A stretch of DNA of 64,000 nucleotides from Paramacrobiotus metropolitanus (taxonomy: Eukaryota; Tardigrada; Eutardigrada; Parachela; Macrobiotidae): NCBI RefSeq assembly GCF_019649055.1, contig NW_026570243.1:434001-498000 (forward strand), read 5' to 3'. The number at the start of each line of letters is the position of its first letter. Position 1 is the first letter of the stretch. Below the pieces are notes generated by a model. The model was not told where the DNA came from. It did not search any database and saw nothing but the letters and a program-made list of their open reading frames with translations. Below, one piece after another: positions 11,736-22,349 of this stretch. A program made the position numbers and the translations under genes.

Positions 11736-14700
11736 ATGGAGACCATTATCGCGGAGAAAATGAAAACAACTTGGGATTTTTTTAATTATGACTATGCGAC
11801 TAGTACCGGCTTTCTGAATTTCACGGATTTACTGAATAACTTTTCCTCCACATTACCGTATAATTATTCTATGCTGCCGGTCAATCTCAGTCCGGAGGAT
11901 TTTCAGAAACGGGTAATGGTCTATCTAGAGGATGAACTTCTCGGTCCACAGCGCAGCGCCACACCCGTCCTGATCCCAATGTGTTTTTTCTACGTTCTGA
12001 TCTTTATTACGGGTATCGTGGGGAATAGTGTGACCATCTGGGTGATCAGCCGGAATCCGCGGATGCACACGGGTGGGACCAATTATTATCTGATCAACTT
12101 GGCCATATCGGATTTAATATCGCTTATCCTGGGACTTCCGTTTGAAGTCTACGTAAGTGTTGGTGCAGTGATGTGCTCTGCTGTATCATGATCAGGAAGT
12201 AGATCGTTTAAATATTTGTATGACTTTACTGGTATATGCCGGTGTGTATGTGCAGTATATATTGTCAACTTCTTGTTTTCCCGTGTAGCAACTCTTTGAA
12301 GAGTATCCTTATCCGTTTGCTGAGCAATTTTGCCAGGCACGTGCCTGGGTGTCGGAAGCATCAACCTTATCAAGTGTTTTTACCATTCTGGCATTTACCG
12401 TCGAAAGGTAACCCGGCAGTTTCGTAATATCCGCACACATATGGACGTACCTGGATCAAATGCACTGTACAATTATGGGACGATGTACTTAGGAGAACCC
12501 ATAATTTCAACCTAAAAATATTGTAGTTCTCGTAGGAGAGGAATGAACTTGGTGTGGAGGAGTCGTGACCGTTCACACCAAATAAGATTACAGGTCACCC
12601 AGCTTAACATAATTTATGATTAATCTGTTATGCAAGTTTGATTTAAAACTCGAAGAATAGACAAGGTTATATTTAAAATACTATGACCATTTGTTTGTAA
12701 CATCCAAATTTTACTGAAATGGATTCAGCATAGTTTCTAGTTACTTTCTTGTTGAATCATAAAAATGTAAGAGCAATGTCAAATTTCAACATGTATAGCC
12801 TGACAAGCTGCATGCGGTTCGTTAACGTTATCACATTTCACAACATTTGAACTTCTGAACCTAACATACGTATTAAATCTGACAGATGATTTACACAACC
12901 CTTTTGGCACCGTAACACAAAGCATTCAATCAAAATACAAATGTGTGAAATTCCTAGAAATTTTAGAACTACAAAGCTAATTATTTGACTGGTTAAAATT
13001 ACTTCACACGTATGTGACGTTTCCATTTCAGCATAATGCTCAATCCTTCAGCAACAGTTCAAAACGGGAGTTTTGTTTTTCTAAAAACATTCTGTAAATC
13101 ACGCATTACGAAAGCGCTTTCATAACGTTTTCCTTTTACGGTTTGATGATAGGATTTAAGTATAATCTGACAATGAGCTATTAAAGTGCACATGCGGTAC
13201 CGTACTAACATTATATATAATTATTATAAGGCACATTTGTCAGTAGACTTTGAATATTACGAACCTTGCATGCAAAATTGAGGATTTAGGCAACCAATGC
13301 GTACATCCTCGATTTCAAATTTGCCTTGCAAATTACCGTGTTGATGATTCGCTCATTAGGATTTTTGAACTGTCTCTTTTACTGAGAATACTGTGCCACA
13401 CTGAGAGCATCATTACAACAACGTTCGAAAAGTTTCTTTTTGCTTACGAGTAAGTTTTTATAAACAAATGTACAATAATATTACGCATCTTGGTTTTAGT
13501 AAGTACATTGAGCTAAACAGTAACAATACAAAGCGCAGCACTTTTCGCAACAAGAAAATGCTGTTTTGTTTACGCCCAAATGCGAATTATTGGAATTGCA
13601 TTGGTGTATTGATATGAATTTCGCTGCCCACTAGATACATTGCCATATGCCATCCGTTTAAAAATATTCATTTCCGGACGAAATCATCGCGTGTCATATT
13701 GACGATAATTGTTTCATGGATCTTGGCATTTACCGCAGCAGGACCAATGGGCTTAGAATTCGGTATCATGTTGTTCCCTTATCCGCTCTCCGCGGACTGG
13801 GCCAGTCATCTGGATCCCACCGGCGTGCCCGGTGGTCAGTTGCTCATCCCGGAGTCGGCGGTGTGTACGGCGCGTGCGGAGGGCCCCATGGCCATCCTCA
13901 TACAGTTCAGTACGTTCGCGTTCTTCTTCCTGCCCATGTTCGTCATCATCGCGCTGCATGTGATTATTGCCGTCCATCTGCGCCGGTCGGCCTATTTGAC
14001 GGCACGCGAGAGCGCCGGCCCGGAGGTGTACAGCCAGTACACAGCGGGCAATGGGATGGCGCATGTCAATAGTGGCGGCGGTGGAGGTGGGGGACTGCAG
14101 CCGTCCAGTCAAATGTCACAGGGACGCCAGTCGGTGCTGCGCATGCTCGGTAAGGCAGACTAGTCAATGGAGGCTGCCAATGGCTGCTCTTAGGAATTTT
14201 TTTGAGTAAAGGACATTATCGTTATTATCGTTGTTAACCGGCTAAATTTTGATCCTTATTTTTAAGCAGCATAAAGTAGTGCTTACTGCACGTACGAACG
14301 ACTACAAAAGATGGAGTATTACTTTTCAAAAAACCTTAAAATTTTCTAGCCTTTTTTGTTGTATTAATGTATGGCACTGATGGCAGTGTAGGGGTATATG
14401 GCATTTAGTTGTGTGTTACTTACTATGTGTCTGTGTGTGGCAGTATCACACTGTATTTCATTTTGTAAATGTTTTGTGAATGTTTGTGAATGTTTTGCCA
14501 TTTTATTATAGAAGTGTTCCATCTCTCTCTTTTAGGTATGTAGGCTGTTCATGTTTGTACATTTTATGTAATCCTTTGAGGCTGATTTCTGGTGTACAGG
14601 AAATGCTCCCATTATATACAGCAGGAATGCTACAGATAGAGACAGTTGTACTCATTATTTATTCATGGGCAGTCAGTCAAAAAGTCAAACTCCACGTCAT

Positions 14701-17700
14701 TCCGGCTGAACTCGGCTGTCGCGTGTTGCACAAAAAAACAGAGGCATCATAACTGTGTCAACAAGTTTAGCGGGCCACCGATCAACACATTTCTCAAGCA
14801 GCTTCCGCAATTTAATTTATTGCTGTAGACTCGGAAGGACCGGGATAAGCTCTATCTTGTCTGAGGCTTATATGCTTGTGTTATGTTTGAAAAATAGCAC
14901 CGGAATGTGGATCACTAGATACCCCCAATTTTTCAGTGTCCTTATACATCGCTTAACCAAAACTCAGGAAAGCATTTCCTTACAATATCCAAAGATACCA
15001 AACAAGTCTTAGCAAGTTTAAATTTATCCTCCGTGTCAAAAATTTAATTTTACTGTACTTTGATTTAAGTACATTTCTATCTTTTCGTATAAAAAGCAAT
15101 ACCGTAATGACTTGTACTTCAGGCGAGCTTATAATTCGCTAATTGCGGTGGTTATTTTTGCACTCCTGTGTTCTTTATTGGTTTTTTTCCTAGGATGTGA
15201 ATTGTTTACATTACAAAATTAGTATTCTTCATCGTTATCTAGTGGCGGCTTAGCGGAAGACGTAAAGTGTATGATTTCTTCCTCGAGCGGCAATCGTAGC
15301 TTCATAACAAGCTTTCGCACCACCGGCGGGATTGTCCGAGTCAGGAAGACAGCCCGTAATGGTTACACACTGTAATGGTCTAATCTGTCTCAATTATCAG
15401 AACTTTCCATGTATATAGAAACGATAACATTACCGAGCAAAAACATCTTTGATCGTCGCATCTAAATATCGATTTCTATGGTTTTTTTCACAATGGCCCG
15501 ACGTGCTTACGCAAGCGACGAATTCCGCTGCCAGTTCAAACTGTAAAGAGAGCAGAGACAGATTTAATACAAAACAAGGCTCCACTTGAAAACATCCATT
15601 TATTATGTCTCTTTTCAAAATAACATTATATACTGTTATAATAAATTGATTTACCCATATGGTTCTTCTCGGCAAACGTGCACATCGTTGTAATAATTGC
15701 TTTAACGCCGACACATACTTTGTGTACTTATGACTGTATATACCGTATATAATATGCCAGTGTTGGTCTGGCGGCCATGTCGTGATTTCTGAGAGGTTTT
15801 TATGTGACTGTATATACCCGTTGCACAATTATTTTTCAATCTTAGCCACGCTCTATGCAATTACTATTTTGTCAAGGATAATTGAATTACGCAGCGGAAG
15901 AATGGCGTTTTCGCGTCAGGGTGTCTTATAGAAAGAAATGCCGGTCCGGTCCACATGTGAGCTGGCTTAATAGGCTGCATCCCACCAGCAGCACAGGCGC
16001 ATTCCCCTTTCATTATGCCCGGGCTACTCTAGGGGGAGTTAACGCTATTTTATATTAACCTCACTGTATACAACAGTGTGCGCGCGCAGACTGTGTGTGC
16101 TCGGTTCTCCGTGATTCCCTTTTCCTGTAGCACACCAGCCCGGGCTAAAGATACCCTACCACAACTTCCGGATTTTCTTGACAGTGGACTCGGTTTGTGT
16201 GTGAATTTCAGTTCCGATCCGTATCGATATTGCGTGGCCGGTGCCAATGTTGAATGTTGCCAGCACATTCATGGCCAGCTTAGTTAACCGTCTTAAGTCT
16301 TCCCTGATCATGATCGTATATATGTAACCCACCGAAAGGTTTTCGCTTACGTGATTCCCGGCGATTAATTGCAGCGCGCTAAAGCGAACGAAACTTTAAA
16401 CACATCAGAAAATGGGCACACATACCGACCGGATGACCTTATAACTGAGACGCTAGCGTACAATATCTGCCGGTATAATGATTAAAAACATTTTCAAATG
16501 CTATTCCAAAATGATCAGAACAATTACAAATAGCTGTGATCAACGTCAGGTACAAGTACATAAAGAGCAAACTAATTGAGCAATCAAATTAGTTGTTTAT
16601 CTTAGTAACGTTAGCATAGCATTTCAACAGTGATAGTTTTCAAAAGGCATATTGTTTTAGTTGGTCCAAGTGTATTATTAGAACAAACGCATGCTTAAGA
16701 TATTGCTACCGATGCTACGTATACACTACTGTATGCAAGGAGTGCCATATTACGTACGAGATATTCAGAAATAGTTTGAGAAATATTTATAGATTGAGTT
16801 AAGTGGAGTGACATTTTTCACGTTATTGATACTTGACATGTGTGAAACCCACTACTTCGGATACTGTAAGTTTGTCTGCCGCTGTATAAACTTTCTTGTA
16901 AACAAAGCGGCTATCAAGGTGGCAAAACGTATAATTTATTATGTTTCGTTACCCTTATGGGTATTGTGGTCGTTTCCAAACAGTTTTATAGGAAGTTAAG
17001 ATCGGCATAAACCTATTCTCGAAGCTGGCATACAAGTATACAGTAAAGCCTTTGTCTTTGACTTTGTAAAAAGCTTTGTAGATCATCTGTACAATATACA
17101 GAGTAGATATGCTTGTGCGCATGCTTTTTCCCGTTTGATGATCAAGCAGTAGGATAATGATAATGTTATTCCAAAAATGCAAAGTTCACGGTTTACGAAA
17201 GAGTATACCGACATCATGTTCTGACGTCTACTTCGTTAGCTACGCTTTTTGGTTGGGTAGGTTTTGTTTCAAAAGTCATAAACTTTGTCACTATATCTAA
17301 AAATACCATTTTTAATTAAGCTTTGTACGACGTGATCGATTTTAGAAAGCTGCAGTGCTTAATTTTGTCCATTTGAAAATTAGACAGCTGCAGAAAATTT
17401 TTCTGATGACGTATGGGGTATGCTGCATAATGTAGTAATGAAAGGGCTTCAAGTACATCCGTTGCATAAAAACAGTGTCAAAGCATTTTTTAAAATATAA
17501 GCATACGGTATTTTTGAGTTTTTTAGGCGTTCGCGTGCTGTGTGTTTTATTCAAATTCATTGTCTCTCAAATAGACACAAAGGATCAATGTACACAGATT
17601 TACATATTATACAGAAAGATACACAAAATGTGTGAATTGCTTTATTTTACGAAAAAATTAGCTGTTACAAAAACTGTTTGAACAGTATCGGGTATATGTC

Positions 17701-20700
17701 TAAGATATCCAAGATATCCAATTTACGCTGGATGGTTAAAAGGCGAAACCAGTTATCGGCGATCGATCAATTTTCCTTTCGCAGTGCACGAGTTTTCCAC
17801 AGGGAATAACCAATAGAAAATCTAGCTCAGTAAAAGATGGTAATTATTATAACTGGCCGTTTAGCCTTCTGGAAATCGGTCCTGACTGCGTGAGCGTCCA
17901 AAAATTGGTTTGTTTCCAATAAAAAATAGCATAACGACTAAAAAAAAGTGGTATTACGTACAAAATGGTACAGTATAACTTTCACTTGTATTGCACTTAA
18001 ATGCGTATTTATGCTAATGAACTTTATACACATCCTCGTGGTTAACACCTTGTAGTCTCACATTTAAACACATCTCGTTCTAGTTTTTGCACAGTTAAAA
18101 ATTTAATTTTTTTACGTTGTTAGTGCTTCGATGACAAGCGAAAGAATATTTACAAAACTGGGATAGCTGTAATTTGCACAACTGTTGTTCCTACAGATTT
18201 TGAATAAAGGTTTACTGATGAAAAAAGCGGGATGGTCCAAAATTCTTTAACTAATTAAAAGTAATTAAGAGCATATCTTGCAGCACTACAATACGTATCC
18301 GTCGCTGCCCGGTGCCATACAGTGAAAGCGAATTGAAATGGCTGAGAAATATTGTACAACAACACACCTTGCATGCCCATTTCGGATTCATAGCTGAAAA
18401 ACTCGTTATATAAGGTTTTTGCACTATGGTTTTAGTTTTATGTAAATATTTTGTATTTAACTTTGGAGATATCCGGAAACGTAATTCAGGAAATCTGGAC
18501 GTGCTGCTCGGTTAATTAAGCGACGTGTCATCAGTGAATAATTGCATCTCTTTGCAGTGGCGGTGGCATTAGCCTTTTTTGTTTGTTATGCGCCACACCA
18601 TGCCCAAGTAAGTTGCCGTTGTTTATATTATTACTCGTATTATTATCTCGTGTTGTTACACCCAGACCTTGCAGTGCAATAATGTTTTTCAGCGCATGCA
18701 TGCTGTGTACGAGAAAAACTGGAACAGCGATAACATGCACGTCCATCGCGCGTTAACTTATATATCCGGTAAGTCCCGTCTCCTGTTACGCTGAGCCAAC
18801 AGGGTTTTTTATCCATGTTTTTCAACCAACAACTTTTTGATGTAGGTGTTTTTTATTATGGAGCATCCACGGTAAGGAATATGTTATTAAAAGCTAATAA
18901 AATTTGAAATTTCTGTTTCGTCATGTGCTAAAATAATAATTTTTTGTCGTCAACACTGTAAACGAATGTATAACATACTCTGTAATTTATATTGTATTGC
19001 CAGTATTGGGAACTTGTACGAGTAGAAGTATACGTCCATAGGTTTTTTCAATTCTAATCCATGAGACATATTGTACATATAGATATAGCTGACATATTGT
19101 ACCTCTGTACACCGTGCAAGCGTGTTTTCTTTGTTTGTAATGTATATTAATGTATATTCATACAACGGAATGTTTAGTAATGTAAATCGGAACTGTTGCA
19201 GGTTAATCCATTTTTATACTCTATCCTGTCCGCTCGCTTTCGCAAAGCTTACCGCTCTACACTGTGCTATTGCTTCTTCCGGCGCCACGAACATTTCCAA
19301 CGGGAGAACTTCTCCGCCCATTCCTTCAACTCGCAGGCCTGCAGTCTGCGCTACCGTCCATCAACGTCCAACGATGAGCTAACTTATCTGGGCACACGGC
19401 AGAACAGTCTCGACAAGAATGGTCTGGGCCGGGTATGCAGCCGAAATGCCTCCAATGGGACGATTATGCCTATGCCGGTTCCCATGAATCTCCTGTGGAC
19501 GGCGCCCAAATACCTGGTACCGGTACCCACCGCCGTTGGGGAAAAACTGGTGATTTATTATCCGAAAAAGAAGAAGACGAAGCGCTCCAAAGGGAAGAAA
19601 AGTAAAAAGCCCCGAGCAAAGCCGGTTAAAGCTGCACCGGCACAGGATGATGCGTCTAGCATTAGTGGGAGCAGTTTACAGGTATATTACGTAAATATGA
19701 ATAAACAAATGTCATAAAGTCTAATGGAAGATATTGCGGGTTGGGCCTTCAATGTCGCCGGTGACATTAGTGCGCTTAAAGGTTAATATCGTTCATTATG
19801 CTTGTATAAACCATATAACTATGTAATATTATTAATTATTGAAATATTGTTGATTGTTGGCTTGCATAAAATGTACTGCCTTAAGCCGTCTTAAGTACAA
19901 TCATTTACTTGAAATTACCGGTGTAAAGAATTTAACACTGACTTTACTTGAGACGGCTACAGTAAATTTTATGCAGGTGCGCAGTTACTACAGTAATATT
20001 ACATATTTGTATGGTGTTTAAGAATCAAAAGAATTATCGGTACCATTTTATGTAAATATTAAAAGTCTACACCATTTCCTCGGGTTGCTTTTTAAATTTG
20101 TCCAACGCAGTAATAAATGAACCACTGACGCCATTCCGGAAGCTAACGCTCCGGAAGGTCATGGGCGCATTATACTAATGCGCGCTTGAAAATTTAGTTG
20201 GGCCGCATGCTTTTGCGTGGAATACATTTGCGTGAAGTTAACTGCGCAAGTAATTAAAATTATATATATAACAAGTATATATCTGTAACCATTGACATCC
20301 CCACCGCCACCATTTAAATGAAATATTAAAATGGCTACGAAATTTCGTCTGCTTAATTGTAAACCCTTATACCGTAAATGCACATATTTGCAACTACGTC
20401 TCTGACTCTTCTAAAACTTAACAAACTAATGCCCTCTCGAAAATTTTACTCCGGCCCTGTGCGACCAATGTCATTAAATCAGATTGCAATTAAATAAGTC
20501 ATGCCAATGATGATCCAGTCTACTCGATCTCGGAAGCCACTACACAATTCTATTTTAATGTCGCAAGATATGCTCCATGTTATTCCACGTGACGTGTTGT
20601 TTTCGTGATTGACATTCTTCTTATGGTTTCTTTTTTGGTGTGTTTTCATATAAAGGAGAACCATATCGATCCGGAACAAGTTAGTGATTTCCTTATGAAT

Positions 20701-20790
20701 GGCGCCCCGACAATGGGCCGGTCGGTAACCACACCCCGCCTCATTGTACATCCGCCCAGCAGCAGCGGAAGCGCGAAATCGGAGTGCTGA
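11736..20790 (+). CDS. Neuropeptide GPCR, CAPA/pyrokinin/neuromedin-U receptor class
   Basis: Rhodopsin-type receptor for a PRXamide-like peptide. Exons: 11736-12152, 12289-12407, 13635-14149, 18558-18607, 18675-18768, 18846-18871, 19202-19681, 20656-20790; every junction keeps phase and the sum is 611 codons plus stop. The extracellular N-terminus carries several N-glycosylation sites. TM1 has GNS, TM2 LAISDL, and TM3 ends TILAFTVERYIAICHPF (ERY in place of DRY). TM6 is a tiny exon reading FFVCYAPHHAQ, and TM7 reads ALTYISGVFYYGASTVNPFLYS. The TM3 Cys and ECL2 Cys for the conserved disulphide are present. Intracellular loop 3 holds a poly-Gly run and the C-tail a cluster KKKKTKRSKGKKSKK. TM3 and TM7 sequences match insect CAPA/pyrokinin receptors and vertebrate NMUR best. 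Start chosen: first ATG after an in-frame stop at 11673. The final exon is predicted from phase and an AAG acceptor only. Confidence 0.88.
14150..18557. other. 4.4 kb intron of the GPCR gene, before TM6
   Basis: The intron separates the loop-3 exon from the TM6 exon. It is AT-rich and contains no plus-strand exon I can recognise. A cluster of exon-like open segments on the minus strand (15198-15778) is listed separately as a possible nested locus. Confidence 0.6.
15198..15778 (-). pseudogene. Possible nested minus-strand gene or decayed gene inside the GPCR intron
   Basis: Three segments look like exons with splice signals. A start in good context (ACATGG, A of ATG at 15778) reads MAARPTLAYYI. 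An exon with acceptor TTTACAG at 15541 reads FELAAEFVACVSTSGHCEKN and continues to RYLDATIKDVFAR before GTAATG. A last exon after ACAG at 15370 is open in two frames. One of them ends in an acidic, C-terminus-like SSAKPPLDNDEEY followed by TAA at 15198. The frames do not join cleanly: with the obvious donor and acceptor, the last junction meets a stop after two codons. I recognise no family. It may be a real gene with splice sites I misplaced, a pseudogene, or chance. Confidence 0.25.
19861..19977. repeat. Foldback (MITE-like) inverted repeat in the last GPCR intron
   Basis: The left arm, 19861-19896, starts CTTGCATAAAATGTACTG and contains AGCCGTCTTAAGT. The right arm, 19946-19977, is its imperfect reverse complement, containing ACTTGAGACGGCT and AGTAAATTTTATGCAGG. 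About 30 of 33 positions pair once a 3-4 base indel is allowed, with a loop near 50 bases. No ORF lies inside. The size and structure fit a miniature inverted-repeat element or a hairpin-forming transcript. The copy number in the genome cannot be judged from one window. Confidence 0.6.
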
Positions 20791-22349
20791 GACCGCGAGC
20801 GTGTACTACCAGAGTATTATTTAGTTTTTTAGGCCCGGTCTTTCTTTTCCATCACACCATACACAAGCGGAAGTCATGGCATTGATTCCCCTTCTGACTT
20901 TGTCTTGTGTACCTCAAGATCATTCCCGGCGTGCGCGGCACACCCCCTGGGTGGGAGAGAGTGAGGGACGATGCCGACGATTGTCGCATATATATGCCTC
21001 TATCTCAGCGTTTCCCCTACATAAAAGGCTCAAAGAAATATTGGCAAAATGGTGATTGTTATTCCGTGCAGTTATTAAGCATGAATCACCTTTCTCTTTT
21101 TTTATAATGGATCTTTCATTAGAGAGGTTGTTACTGGCATACATGTACAGTGTATTGCTGGGATGTACAGATTTATTTATAAACACACTCGGTGTGTATA
21201 CAAATTCTGTGAGAATATTGTATTAAGAGATTTTTAGCAATCGATATTTCACAGAGAAGTGAGAGAGCGATATTTTTAGAATAAATGCAAATTCAAAATA
21301 AAACCGCAGAGCGAAAGCCGGCGTTGACGTCAGCGCGCGGTATTCAACATCCGCGTGATCCTTACACGTCCTGCCGAAACCGAAACCGATGGGCTCTAAT
21401 AACGCTTCACACAACGGATCTTTAAAGCCAAAACAAAACACACAGCATGGAAGAAAAACGTAAACATGCGCACATTGTTGTGGATACCCATGAGTCGTGA
21501 CGGTAAGTGCATGTGGCACACAATATTAATTATAATCACTCAAAGATTGCGGGTTGAAAGGGCAAGAAAAAGAAAATGCACGGGGTGCAACGGACTGCCT
21601 GCTGCGCTCAGGTCATACTTCCGGCCGAGTGTTTCCTGCTTATTGCTCGTATCATATTTGCGCCTTTTATGCTATTGTTATAAGGCCAACATTTTTCTTA
21701 CTTTAACATTGAATTACACATACTGAAGAGAAAAATCTCGGTTAGAAAACTATCAGCTTCATCCAAAAGAGCGTCGTCGTTAATTAAATAACTGCTGTCT
21801 TGTAACATACAAAACGCTCATAGCTGTAGCACTATTCAGTTCGGCGGCTATCACACGGGTAAATATGTTTCGTTATTAGTATGGCATTACTTCCACTGAT
21901 GTGGTATTTTAATATAACCACCGTTATGTTATTTAACTGGATTTCGCAATCCTAGTATAGCATCAGATTCACAAGATACACAGTTTACTGAATTTCGTTA
22001 TTTCAAATTCGAAATCAATCCTCAAAAATAATGTAGGCTACCAACAACAAAAACAATTCAAATACAGTACCCATTCCAGAGTTATCCCGGCACAAATCCA
22101 CATAAATGCCTTGCGCCAAAAACAGCAAAAAGACACCAAATATTCTCAGACCATTCCAAGGTTAATCAGACCAGACCGTATACCTTGGTGCAAACGTAAG
22201 CATAATCAAGATTAGTGTGACAGCGCTCGTACTGTCAAAAGCTGTCGAGAAATACCGAGCAAAACTTCCACAGAAACTCGACAATTATAAAAAAAACATT
22301 GCTGGAAAAACTTCTTCTACGATGACTCAAGAGAACAACCACCGAGAAT
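20791..22349. other. Intergenic between convergent GPCR (+) and Argonaute (-) genes
   Basis: 1.6 kb holding two 3' ends. A plus-strand AATAAA at 21280 could serve the GPCR. Open frames at 21223-21519 and 21466-21726 overlap on opposite strands and lack any protein-like feature. I see no further gene. Confidence 0.5.

Noticed and set aside
13716-14112. Long open frames overlapping the GPCR loop-3 exon on both strands
   Set aside because: They are shadow frames of the GC-rich receptor exon 13635-14149, which carries TM4-TM5 motifs in the chosen frame.
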